From assembly GCA_023663025.1 (NCBI GenBank), contig JAMPIC010000005.1, positions 24,766 to 88,765 of the forward strand: a stretch of DNA of 64,000 nucleotides, written 5' to 3'. Every line of letters begins with the position of its first letter. Position 1 is the first letter of the stretch. The position numbers were made by a program, and so were the translations under genes. Shown here piece after piece: positions 1 through 6,661 of this stretch. This DNA comes from Prevotella sp. (GTDB lineage: Bacteria; Bacillota; Clostridia; Oscillospirales; Ruminococcaceae). The notes under the pieces were generated by a model. It was not told the origin of the DNA. It made no database searches and saw nothing but the letters and a program-made list of their open reading frames with translations.

Positions 1-335
1 ATTCATTTTATTTTTACAAATCGGTTTGGAACGGCACGCCTATGGTGCACCTCACGGAAAAGGGTTTTGCGCGGCGGGCAAGCGTTGTGCCGCAAATTAA
101 GGCGTACTCAAACGCCGAAAGCGCGGAATTATTTATAAACGGCGTTTCTCGGGGAACGGTAAAACGCGCCGACCTTGACGAGGATTTTTCAACGGTGTTT
201 ATTTGGAAAAACGTAAAAATTGCCGAGGAAAAAGAAAGCGAAATTATTGTAAAAGGCACTTTTGCGGACGGGTCTGTTTTGGAGGACAGGGCGGTTTGGA
301 CGGGGGTAAAAATACCGCTCAAGAATAATTTTTGA
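1..335 (+). CDS. Glycoside hydrolase family 2 (beta-galactosidase-like), C-terminal end only
   Basis: The reading frame is already open at the left edge (frame of base 3) and stops at 333-335, so only about 110 C-terminal residues are visible. They begin FYFYKSVWNGTPMVH and continue with YSNAESAELFINGVSRG. This is the pattern of the beta-sandwich domain (DUF4982 type) that follows the TIM barrel in many clostridial family-2 beta-galactosidases. The catalytic residues lie outside the window. The same domain type occurs in the complete GH2 gene at 22317, which suggests two related cytoplasmic glycosidases. The methionine at 42 is internal and not the start. Confidence 0.75.
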   Translation, partial: SFYFYKSVWNGTPMVHLTEKGFARRASVVPQIKAYSNAESAELFINGVSRGTVKRADLDEDFSTVFIWKNVKIAEEKESEIIVKGTFADGSVLEDRAVWTGVKIPLKNNF

Positions 336-349
336 GCGGTAATTTTTAT
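312..349. terminator. Bidirectional intrinsic terminator
   Basis: ACCGCTCAA and TTGAGCGGT form a stem around an AT loop, with T runs on both sides. It overlaps the stop codon of the GH2 fragment and serves the convergent transporter gene. Confidence 0.75.
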
Positions 350-1194
350 CGCAGTCCCGCCGCTTGAAAACCGAGTACGCCAAGCACGCAAAGAATACTT
401 CCCGCAAGGTTTAGTCCCGTGGGACGGGCGCTTTTTCTGAACAAATCGAGAATAAAAATCACAATAAGTATCATCGGCTGAATAAATGAATAATTTGTAA
501 GACTTTGCGCCGCAACGGCATTTTCGCCCAGTAATCCGAGGGCGTTTGGGAGCTTGCAGAAAACTACGGTTATAACGCCCCTGAGCCCTTCGGGACTGCC
601 CGCGGCAATGGACATCGGCTTCGCGGACGGAATTAAAACAACCGCTAAAATTATCAGCGCGAAAAACAGCGTAAGCGTTGAGGATATGTATTTTTCCGCC
701 GCTTTCATAATAACTCCGTAGCCGAATTTTACGCCGATGTAAATTATCAGCGGAATAATTATTTTGGGGTAATTTACTTTTTTTCGTCCCGATTTCGCAA
801 TCATTGCAAGCCCAACAGCGGTGATAATTATGCAAAGTATTTTCAGCACGCTCACGCCTTGACCGTACATAATTATGTCCGTAAAATACGAAATAAACAG
901 GGTTATTCCGAGCCAAGCCTTTAATTCAAAGGCGGACATTTCTATTAAAATTTTCGCGCCCATTGAGAATTCAAAAAATTTGCAGGCGGCGATAAGCAGT
1001 ATAAAAATAAATGTAAACGGCGAAAGCGTAAACGTTCTGTCGAAAAAAGGCAGCAGCAGCGCGAGGAACGGAACAGTTCCCGCAGCCATTAAAAAAGTAA
1101 GCTGCGGACCGTTCAGTTTCGCCTTGCTGACCGCGTATTTATCGTTAAGCGAACAAACCGTGTACATCGCCACGACGAAAAGCATTTTAAGCAT
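346..1194 (-). CDS. DMT-superfamily (EamA-like) transporter
   Basis: The 282-residue protein is almost entirely hydrophobic, with about ten predicted membrane spans and short basic loops such as KSGRKK. This is the size and layout of drug/metabolite transporters with two five-helix EamA-like halves. The ATG at 1194 was chosen because GAGG lies six bases upstream; a longer in-frame ATG at 1215 has no ribosome site. It is convergent with the GH2 fragment and stands alone. The substrate cannot be read from the sequence; amino acids, sugars or small metabolites are typical of the family. Confidence 0.75.
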   Translation of the reverse strand: MLKMLFVVAMYTVCSLNDKYAVSKAKLNGPQLTFLMAAGTVPFLALLLPFFDRTFTLSPFTFIFILLIAACKFFEFSMGAKILIEMSAFELKAWLGITLFISYFTDIIMYGQGVSVLKILCIIITAVGLAMIAKSGRKKVNYPKIIIPLIIYIGVKFGYGVIMKAAEKYISSTLTLFFALIILAVVLIPSAKPMSIAAGSPEGLRGVITVVFCKLPNALGLLGENAVAAQSLTNYSFIQPMILIVIFILDLFRKSARPTGLNLAGSILCVLGVLGFQAAGLR

Positions 1195-1518
1195 TTGCAG
1201 TCCTCTATTCCACAAGTATTTTTTAATTTCCGCGATTTATTTCCCGAAAAAAATAAACGCTGCTGCGGACAAAGCCGCGGTAACTTTTTTCATAGTAAAT
1301 ATTTTCTTTCGTATATAATTATACACCATTTATTTGTTAAAATCAATAGTTTACAATAAAATTATATTAGAGAAGGTTTTGTTGAAAACAGCATAAGGGT
1401 ATAATTTTAATAACATAAGTTTAAACTTTTTATTAAGATGAGATTGTGAGGTCCAAATTATATTACATTTTAGCAAAAAATAAGATTTTGGAAGCACAGT
1501 ATATGGGCTGTATTTGAT
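1195..1518. other. AT-rich intergenic region
   Basis: This stretch separates the transporter from the phage-derived block. It is AT-rich and contains several TATAAT-like hexamers near 1314 and 1400, but none has a convincing -35 at proper spacing. No gene or structured RNA was seen. Confidence 0.5.
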
Positions 1519-1794
1519 ATGGTTTTGTTTATTGTGTCATTATTTTTTATTGTGCACTTATATTGTAAATCTAAGCTCATAAACAAGCAGATTTCTCAAT
1601 GCTGGCACATTGCCCGTGAAAAAATAAAGGACATTGCTTCAAAGGAGGAAACGGATATGCTTCGTATGCGCTTTTGCCTGGGCTGGCAATGGAAAAAATG
1701 CGCAGCGGAAATGCAGAAAAAATACGGCGCGAAATGGAACATAAATATGGTGTTTCGTACATATCGCCGATTATTGGCTAAATGCACAAAATAA
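1519..1794 (+). CDS. Small phage HTH protein (sigma region-4 / ArpU-like)
   Basis: The 91-residue frame has a hydrophobic N-terminus that may be untranslated, and a C-terminal part (residues 35-90) with ETDMLRMRF, GWQWKKCAAEMQKKYG and FRTYRRLLAK. That layout resembles the sigma region-4-like helix-turn-helix of phage late-gene regulators (ArpU and related families). An internal AAAGGAGG precedes the ATG at 1657, but starting there would delete the first helix. The gene lies at the left edge of the prophage remnant, just ahead of the tRNA and packaging genes, where such regulators normally sit. The family assignment is tentative. Confidence 0.45.
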   Translation: MVLFIVSLFFIVHLYCKSKLINKQISQCWHIAREKIKDIASKEETDMLRMRFCLGWQWKKCAAEMQKKYGAKWNINMVFRTYRRLLAKCTK

Positions 1795-1876
1795 TCATAA
1801 AAAGTTATACATTTTGTAAATTGAAAAAAAGCCGTTTCGGTCTTAAAATTATATTATGAAATATTATATATCGCAG

Positions 1877-1908
1877 AAAATCCTGCCGGCTTTGTCGGCG
1901 GGATTTTG
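1877..1908 (+). terminator. Intrinsic terminator after the phage HTH gene
   Basis: AAAATCC and GGATTTT flank GC-rich arms (GCCGGC and GTCGGC) and a short T tract follows. It sits immediately upstream of the tRNA gene. Confidence 0.7.
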
Positions 1909-1914
1909 TTATAT

Positions 1915-1990
1915 TGTGACGTATTCAAGAGGTTAAGAAAGCAGACTTTGACCCTGCTGTTCGTTGGTTCGAATCCAACCGTCACAGCCA
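1915..1990 (+). tRNA. tRNA-Gln(UUG), phage-associated
   Basis: A complete 76-nt cloverleaf with encoded CCA can be folded: acceptor TGTGACG/CGTCACA, a three-pair D stem with GG in the loop, anticodon loop CTTTGAC (anticodon TTG), variable loop TGTTC, and T arm GTTGG-TTCGAAT-CCAAC. The U1-A72 pair and discriminator G73 are glutamine identity elements in bacteria. The base pair at 31:39 is an A-C mismatch, which is unusual. Position between a phage regulator and packaging genes suggests a phage-borne tRNA, or a tRNA attachment site left at the prophage edge. Confidence 0.85.
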
Positions 1991-2017
1991 CAGTCAAATT
2001 TCAAGGGGGAGGAATAA

Positions 2018-2413
2018 ATGCCGAACAATCCTAATTCCGCCGCCAAGCTTAAACCGGTGACATCAAGCGACGAGGCAAAGGAACGGGGGCGTAACGGCGG
2101 TATCAAGTCGGAGAAGTCAAGACGCGCAAGAAAGCAAGCTCGGGAATGTATGGAAATAATCTTAAAAAGCAAGGTCGCTAAAGATGAACATAAACAAATT
2201 CTTGCAAATATGGGGATTAAGGACAAAGACAAACAAAATATTATGCTGCTTATGGCTTCCCTGTTTTTTAAGGGAGTAAGCACCGGAGACAGCGGCACGG
2301 TAAAAGCTATTCTTGAAATTTCGGGAGATTTAGAGCAACCGCAGGAAACGCGGGCTCCGCAAATCAATATAACGGTGTCAGCGGCGACAGCCGATGATAT
2401 AGAAAATACCTAA
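2018..2413 (+). CDS. Phage KGG-motif protein, probable small terminase-type
   Basis: The 131-residue basic protein carries KERGRNGGIKSEKSRRARK at residues 22-40. This KGG-like motif starts a family of short phage proteins found just before the large terminase in many clostridial prophages and thought to act in packaging. The middle part is a helical segment rich in Lys and Glu, and the tail (INITVSAATADDIENT) resembles the C-terminal peptide of small terminase subunits. GGGGGAGG lies seven bases before the ATG. A small-terminase role is inference from position and motif; no DNA-binding domain was recognised with certainty. Confidence 0.6.
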   Translation: MPNNPNSAAKLKPVTSSDEAKERGRNGGIKSEKSRRARKQARECMEIILKSKVAKDEHKQILANMGIKDKDKQNIMLLMASLFFKGVSTGDSGTVKAILEISGDLEQPQETRAPQINITVSAATADDIENT

Positions 2414-2433
2414 TTTGGAAAGGAGGAAAATTT

Positions 2434-2598
2434 ATGCCTGAAACAACGAAACAAACTATCGCAAGAACTTCGGGCGGCGGAAGCGCACCCACAAGGTTTA
2501 AAAAGTCGGCGTATACTTCCGCAAAGGCGTTTGCCCGCAGCGGCGTGCTCGGCAGAAACGTTCAGCGACGCAAGTCGCTCGGCAGCAAAGGTGGTTAA
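2434..2598 (+). CDS. Small basic phage protein (54 aa)
   Basis: The frame begins MPETTKQTIARTSGGG and ends RRKSLGSKGG, with 13 Lys/Arg residues in 54. AAAGGAGG stands eight bases before its ATG, and the next start codon follows three bases after its stop, so it is very probably translated in an operon with its neighbours. No family is recognised. Its charge would suit nucleic-acid binding, but that is only inference. Confidence 0.55.
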   Translation: MPETTKQTIARTSGGGSAPTRFKKSAYTSAKAFARSGVLGRNVQRRKSLGSKGG

Positions 2599-2600
2599 TA

Positions 2601-2787
2601 ATGAGCAATTTATTATTCGACCCCGTCAAGACGCAGGCAAGCGTTACGGACAGCGTTATTGTCGCTTTTTCTCGTCTTTGAAAATGAAAAGGCGAAAGCA
2701 GAATTTTACAAGAAAATCAGCACGCCGATTTCTGAAGAGTACCTGACCGTCGACAAGCTTATGAGGCTTGCGCAAAATGACGGTTGA
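2601..2787 (+). pseudogene. Frameshifted small phage gene
   Basis: From the ATG at 2601 the frame reads MSNLLFDPVKTQASVTDSVI and stops at 2681. The neighbouring frame continues with good codon use as VFENEKAKAEFYKKISTPIS and on to LMRLAQNDG, stopping at 2787. The switch falls in the T run of GCTTTTTCT, so the natural product of about 61 residues has been split by a one-base slip. A programmed frameshift is possible but less likely than decay, given the other broken genes nearby. The function is unknown. Confidence 0.5.
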
Positions 2788-2879
2788 AGCAAGATGAAAC
2801 CAAGATAAGCTATGCAGTATGGATATTACAATGGGAAAGCCGCACAAAGTTATAACGTATATTTTGTGCAATTTATACG

Positions 2880-2908
2880 TTGTAACCGAAACGTAATAAT
2901 GGTATAAT
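2880..2908 (+). promoter_or_regulatory. Sigma-A promoter of the small antitoxin gene
   Basis: TTGTAA at 2880 and TATAAT at 2903 are 17 bp apart; GGAGGTG and the ATG at 2929 follow. Confidence 0.7.
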
Positions 2909-2928
2909 ATTATTATGGAGGTGTTGTA

Positions 2929-3162
2929 ATGACTGTTACAAAAGCGCAAATGGCTGCAAATAAAAAACACGATAGATCACATTTCAAATATCAATCCGTA
3001 AAGCTGAAAATATCCGAATATGAAAAACTTAAAGAGGCTGTAAGCATATCCAAAGAACCTATGAACGGATTTTTGAGGTCTGCTATTATGGATAGAGTAT
3101 CTGAGTATATTTCTAATAAGCCCGCTCCAAACGGAACGGAACGGGAGGAAAACATCGAATGA
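2929..3162 (+). CDS. Ribbon-helix-helix (Arc/CopG-like) antitoxin
   Basis: The 77-residue protein has a basic N-terminus (TKAQMAANKKHDRSHFKY), a short beta-strand segment SVKLKISEYEKLKEAV, then PMNGFLRSAIMDRV. This is the pattern of small Arc-type antitoxins and phage repressors. It has its own promoter and a GGAGGTG ribosome site. Its stop overlaps the ATG of the next frame (ATGA), a remnant of a RelE-like toxin, so it was probably the antitoxin of a two-gene module. A paralogue with the same TKAQ...MNGF signature lies at 4674. Confidence 0.65.
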   Translation: MTVTKAQMAANKKHDRSHFKYQSVKLKISEYEKLKEAVSISKEPMNGFLRSAIMDRVSEYISNKPAPNGTEREENIE

Positions 3163-3233
3163 AAATAAAATACTCAAAAGCGGCGTTGAAATTTCTCGCG
3201 GGTGTGCAAAAGAAAATCGCCGACAGCAAATGA
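3159..3233 (+). pseudogene. Truncated RelE/ParE-family toxin
   Basis: The frame starts inside the antitoxin stop (ATGA overlap) and encodes only 24 residues, MKIKYSKAALKFLAGVQKKI then ADSK. These match the first strand and helix of RelE/ParE toxins, which normally run to 85-95 residues and hold their catalytic residues further on. The gene ends at an in-frame TGA, and no continuation was found in the other frames before the next gene. The toxin must be inactive. Confidence 0.6.
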
Positions 3234-3300
3234 ATTGAAAATACTGTATATTATAGACATAGGCTCAAGGGGAGATATTTATAAATGAGGAGGTTGTTTT

Positions 3301-3522
3301 ATGTCGCCTAAAACACAGCAAATGGTTGAATTGTACGAAATGCTCCCCGAACGGGAGCAGGAGCTTGCCTTTGAAACGGTCAAGAGGTTTGTCCTTGCGT
3401 GGGACCCCGATTTTACGAAGGTTACTCCCGCCGAACGCAGACAGATTGACGAGGCTGAAAAGAGCGGGTTTGTTTCCGAAGATGAAATAGACTGGGATAA
3501 TCTCGGTAAATATGCGGATTAG
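3301..3522 (+). CDS. Small acidic antitoxin-like protein (73 aa)
   Basis: The protein is acidic and helical, with LPEREQELAFETVKRFVLAW followed by a disordered acidic tail (EDEIDWDNL). Short proteins of this type are often annotated as antitoxins of type II modules in clostridia. GAGGAGG precedes the ATG by seven bases. The next small gene begins 28 bases after its stop, and the DUF4160/DUF2442 pair follows. The function is inferred from context only; no named family is certain. Confidence 0.5.
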   Translation: MSPKTQQMVELYEMLPEREQELAFETVKRFVLAWDPDFTKVTPAERRQIDEAEKSGFVSEDEIDWDNLGKYAD

Positions 3523-3550
3523 CAGAATGAGTATAAGGAGGGCGCACACA

Positions 3551-3724
3551 ATGAGTAACCGTGATTTAGCCAAAAATCTTATTGACAAAATCCCCGAAAG
3601 CAGGCTGTTTTATGTTATATCATATTTGCAGGGCGCGGCTGTCCCCGACGAAACGCCCAACGCCGAAACATTAGCGGCGTTCGCGGAACTTGACTTGAAA
3701 GCAGAAAAAGAAACGGAGGAATAA
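3551..3724 (+). CDS. Small acidic protein, antitoxin-like (57 aa)
   Basis: The product begins MSNRDLAKNLIDKIPESRLF and continues YVISYLQGAAVPDE, followed by an acidic tail. The IDKIPESRLFYVISYLQG core recurs in small accessory proteins of clostridial mobile elements, commonly called antitoxins. The ATG at 3551 was chosen over an upstream one at 3512 because AAGGAGG lies just ahead of it and the upstream start overlaps the previous gene. It ends two bases before the DUF4160 gene, so the two are co-translated. Confidence 0.5.
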   Translation: MSNRDLAKNLIDKIPESRLFYVISYLQGAAVPDETPNAETLAAFAELDLKAEKETEE

Positions 3725-3726
3725 CA

Positions 3727-3987
3727 ATGCCGACATTAAGCATATTCAGAGGTATTAAAGTTTATATGAACTGGAATGAACATAATCCGCCGCATTTTCA
3801 CGCAGTATACGGCGGTGAAGAGGTAACGGTGCTTATAAAGGAACTGGAAGTATTAAGCGGCAGCTTGCCAAACAAACAGCTTAAAATGCTTTTAGGCTGG
3901 GCGGCGTTCCATCAGGAGGAGTTAATGGAAAACTGGGAGCTTGCCGAAAAGAAACAGGAGCTTTTCCAGATTGAACCTATGAAATAA
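3727..3987 (+). CDS. DUF4160 protein (toxin-antitoxin-like partner)
   Basis: The 86-residue protein shows the DUF4160 signature: an N-terminal GIKVYMNWNEHNPPHFHAVY with the NPPHFH motif, then a strand and a C-terminal helix ending in LGWAAFHQEELMENW. DUF4160 genes are regularly paired with DUF2442 genes and are considered candidate toxin-antitoxin modules, although their biochemistry is not settled. Here a DUF2442 gene follows after 15 bases, as in the usual arrangement. Confidence 0.8.
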   Translation: MPTLSIFRGIKVYMNWNEHNPPHFHAVYGGEEVTVLIKELEVLSGSLPNKQLKMLLGWAAFHQEELMENWELAEKKQELFQIEPMK

Positions 3988-4002
3988 GAAAGGTGTGATA
4001 TT

Positions 4003-4353
4003 ATGCCGAACAGTATTGAATATTATCTTTCTAAAGGCTGTGACAGAGCTGCTGCCGAATATTATGCGTCCGGCAGGAAAAAAATCATTTCCGTATCGCC
4101 TAATGAAGATTTTACATTAACGCTTTGCTTTGAAAGCGGAGAAAGGCGTATACTGGACTGCAAGCCTTTTCTTGACGGTGCTGTTTTTAAACCTTTTAAG
4201 AACTATGAAAACTTCAAGAGAGTATACCTTGACGATACAAGCTGTGTTGCATGGGACATTGATCCGAATATCGACAGTAATGTCGTATGGAACAATAAAG
4301 TTGATTTATGTCCCGATAGCTGCTATATTGACAGCGTGCCGATAGCCTATTAA
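4003..4353 (+). CDS. DUF2442 protein with N-terminal extension
   Basis: The 116-residue product has a helical N-terminal extension (residues 1-27) and a DUF2442 core (about 28-105) with LCFESGERRILDCKPFL and FKRVYLDDTSCVAWDIDPNI. DUF2442 proteins are small DNA-binding-like partners of DUF4160 proteins. The gene directly follows the DUF4160 gene and has AAAGGTGTGAT before its ATG. The related second copy downstream suggests duplication. Confidence 0.75.
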   Translation: MPNSIEYYLSKGCDRAAAEYYASGRKKIISVSPNEDFTLTLCFESGERRILDCKPFLDGAVFKPFKNYENFKRVYLDDTSCVAWDIDPNIDSNVVWNNKVDLCPDSCYIDSVPIAY

Positions 4354-4420
4354 AGGAGAACGGGATTGGGTTTGCTTGCTCCCATATCTTTTGTACAATT
4401 GGAACAAGAGGGTACACGCC

Positions 4421-4672
4421 ATGTTACAGCCTAAAGTATTGAATGTTACGCCCTTGGAGGATTACCGCCTTCTTGTCGAGTGGGAAACTGGTGAAAAGAA
4501 AATTTTCGACGTTAAACCGTATATTATTGGCTCTTGGTTCGGCAAACTTCGCGATGTTCGGACGTTCGGGACGGTGCACCCGCGCGGTTCAACCGTTGAA
4601 TGGGCGGACGGTCAAGACATTGCGCCCCACGAGCTTTACGAGCTTTCGGTGCTTGCAGGGGGTGATTTGTAA
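4421..4672 (+). CDS. Second DUF2442 protein
   Basis: The 83-residue product matches the DUF2442 core: VTPLEDYRLLVEWETGEKKI, FDVKPYI, and near the end VEWADGQDIAPHELYELS. The ATG at 4421 has GAGGGT eight bases upstream and gives the usual family length; an ATG at 4376 would add 15 unrelated residues. Its stop codon overlaps the ribosome-site region of the next gene, so the two are translationally linked. Confidence 0.75.
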   Translation: MLQPKVLNVTPLEDYRLLVEWETGEKKIFDVKPYIIGSWFGKLRDVRTFGTVHPRGSTVEWADGQDIAPHELYELSVLAGGDL

Positions 4673-4673
4673 T

Positions 4674-4862
4674 ATGGCTGTAAGCAAAGCCCAGCAAAAG
4701 GCTGTTGCAAAGTATATGAAAGAAAATTACGACAATTTTCAACTGCGAATGCCAAAAGGCAAGAAAGCGATTATAAAAGATTTTGCGGATAAGCAGGGGG
4801 AAACTATGAACGGCTTTATAAATAAAGCTGTTGACGAGAAAATGCAGCGTGATAAACAATAG
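4674..4862 (+). CDS. Arc-type ribbon-helix-helix protein
   Basis: The 62-residue protein (MAVSKAQQKAVAKYMKENY at the start) contains the strand FQLRMPKGKKAIIKDFA and the helix pair ending GETMNGFINKAVDEKM. This is the typical phage and plasmid Arc/MetJ-type fold used by antitoxins and repressors. It is a clear paralogue of the protein at 2929. No toxin gene follows; a terminator and the large terminase come next. Its role may be autoregulation or control of packaging genes. Confidence 0.65.
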   Translation: MAVSKAQQKAVAKYMKENYDNFQLRMPKGKKAIIKDFADKQGETMNGFINKAVDEKMQRDKQ

Positions 4863-4863
4863 A

Positions 4864-4897
4864 CAAAAGCGGTTGAAATATCAGCCGCTTTTTTGTG
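4864..4897 (+). terminator. Intrinsic terminator after the RHH gene
   Basis: AAAAGCGG and CCGCTTTTTT form a stem with a run of six T residues. Confidence 0.75.
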
Positions 4898-4932
4898 TTG
4901 TTTTTATTTTATACAGAAAGGTTTTGATATAT

Positions 4933-6168
4933 TTGAATATAAAAGTCAAAGCAAACAAAGTGTATATACCGTATTTCAACAAACCGCAGTTCACGCAGAT
5001 ATATTACGGCGGGAGCAGCAGCGGGAAGTCTTACTTTTTAGCCTCAAAGGTCGTGCTGGACAATCTGAACGGCGTTAATTGGCTTGTTTGCCGCAATGTT
5101 GCCGCAACCATCGGAATGTCGGTATTTAACGAGATAACGAAAGCCATATCCAATATGGGATTGATGAAATACTACAAAATAAACCGCTCCACAATGTCGA
5201 TAACCTGTTTGCTGAACAGCAGGCAGATACTTTTCGCGGGACTGGACGACGCCGAAAAAATAAAGTCGGTAACGCCGATTGACGACGTTCTGCACCGCAT
5301 ATGGATAGAGGAGGCTACCGAGGTTAAGCGCGAGGCTTACAAGCAGCTGACAAAACGTCTGCGCGGCAATACGAAAAGCAAATTTTCAAAGTGCGTTATA
5401 TTATCGTTCAACCCCATTTTGCGCTCCCATTGGATATATAAAGAATTTTTCGGCGAATGGCAGGACGATAAAACGTCTTTTGAAAGCGAACGGTTAAGCA
5501 TACTCAAAACGACCTATAAGGACAATTTATTTTTGACCGACGACGACCGAAAACAGCTTGAAGATGAAACGGACGAGTATTATTATCAGGTCTATACGTT
5601 GGGGAATTTCGGCGTTTTGGGACACGTTATCTTCAAGAACTGGCATACGGAGGATTTAAGCGGACTTATACCGACGTTCGATAAAATATACAACGGTCTT
5701 GACTTCGGCTACAGCGTTGACCCTAACGCGCTGATAAGGGTACATCTTGATAAAAAGCGCAAAAAGATATACGTTTTCGACGAATGGTATCAAGCGGGAA
5801 TGTCGGACAGCGAGCTTATACGGCTGGTAAAAAATAAAATCGGCACGCAGTATGTCACCTGCGACAGCGCAGAGCCGAAAACTATTGATTTGCTGTATGC
5901 AAACGACGTCAGGGCGGTCGCGGCGGTTAAAGGCGCGGACAGTATCAATCGCGGCATAAGGTGGCTTCAGGACTACGAAATTATTGTCGACGTAAGGTGT
6001 CAGAATTTCAAAAACGAAATCGAGCAATATCATTGGAAAGAGGACAGAAAAGGAAATGTAATGGCAATTCCCGCAGATATGAACAATCATTTGCTTGACG
6101 CGCTGCGGTATGCGCTTTGCGATGAGATTTTAGCGGCGGAAGTAAAGGCGGGACGGAGGCTGATTTAA
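4933..6168 (+). CDS. Phage terminase large subunit (PBSX/SPP1 type)
   Basis: The roughly 411-residue protein is the ATP-driven DNA-packaging motor and nuclease. The Walker A loop is YYGGSSSGKS near residue 26, the Walker B/glutamate region is HRIWIEEATE, and the coupling motif SFNP follows. The C-terminal nuclease has its first acidic residue in YNGLDFGYSVDP and a later acidic cluster in NNHLLDALRYAL. The TTG at 4933 was chosen because it follows AGAAAGG and lies after the upstream terminator; the longer frame from 4831 would run through that hairpin. The gene appears intact although its partners are broken. Confidence 0.9.
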   Translation: MNIKVKANKVYIPYFNKPQFTQIYYGGSSSGKSYFLASKVVLDNLNGVNWLVCRNVAATIGMSVFNEITKAISNMGLMKYYKINRSTMSITCLLNSRQILFAGLDDAEKIKSVTPIDDVLHRIWIEEATEVKREAYKQLTKRLRGNTKSKFSKCVILSFNPILRSHWIYKEFFGEWQDDKTSFESERLSILKTTYKDNLFLTDDDRKQLEDETDEYYYQVYTLGNFGVLGHVIFKNWHTEDLSGLIPTFDKIYNGLDFGYSVDPNALIRVHLDKKRKKIYVFDEWYQAGMSDSELIRLVKNKIGTQYVTCDSAEPKTIDLLYANDVRAVAAVKGADSINRGIRWLQDYEIIVDVRCQNFKNEIEQYHWKEDRKGNVMAIPADMNNHLLDALRYALCDEILAAEVKAGRRLI

Positions 6169-6323
6169 TGTGCGGTCATGATTTTATAAAAATAAATGAT
6201 GTTTCGGTTTGTCGGAAATGCGGCTTGACCCGCACCTACGACGGCAGAATATTTTTTGACAAAAAGCTGCCGAACCGCAAGCGCCCAAAACGAAAAAAGG
6301 AGAATAAAAATGTCAAGGACTAA
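6168..6323 (+). CDS. Small zinc-finger phage protein (51 aa)
   Basis: The ATG overlaps the terminase stop (TAATG). The product begins MCGHDFIKINDVSVCRKCGL, giving a C-x-H...C-x2-C set of possible zinc ligands, and ends in a very basic tail (NRKRPKRKK). Such small zinc-binding proteins are often found between terminase and portal genes in clostridial phages. Overlap with the portal start (ATG at 6310) supports translation. The function is unknown. Confidence 0.6.
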   Translation: MCGHDFIKINDVSVCRKCGLTRTYDGRIFFDKKLPNRKRPKRKKENKNVKD

Positions 6324-6615
6324 AATGGAATTGCTCCCCGAATTTTCGGCGGAGCTTGAGGAAATCCGCAAAAGCGGCATAACCAAAGAATTACTGCAAA
6401 AAATCATTTCAAAGCACCAAGCGAACGCCGTATATAACAAAAAACTTTACGAACGGTATATGACCTTGCGGGAAAACGTACCGATATTCGGCAGAAAACC
6501 TCGTTTTGAAGATGAAGATAACCCTATCAACAACAAGTTGAATAACGATTTTTTCGGCGAGATAGTAGATTTTAAAACGGGATATTTCGCGGGAAAACCT
6601 ATCGCGTACAGCTAA
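6310..6615 (+). pseudogene. Phage portal protein, N-terminal fragment
   Basis: From the ATG at 6310 (AAGGAG upstream) 101 residues match the start of SPP1-type portal proteins: a helical leader, then KLYERYMTLRENVPIFGR, NNKLNNDFFGEIVDFKTGYF and AGKPIAYS. A full portal has about 450-500 residues, so roughly three quarters is missing. The frame stops exactly where the next coding segment, in another frame, takes up a head-protein sequence already past its own start. This is the scar of an internal deletion. Confidence 0.8.
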
Positions 6616-6661
6616 TTCCTTTATTGCGGAAACATATACAAAATATTCGGACGGTAACGGA

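Noticed and set aside
1933..2367. Minus-strand 144-aa frame containing CGCDGWIRTNEQQGQS
   Set aside because: The end of the frame is the reverse of the tRNA and the rest is antisense to the KGG phage gene. GWIRTNE-like endings are a known artefact of translating tRNA regions.
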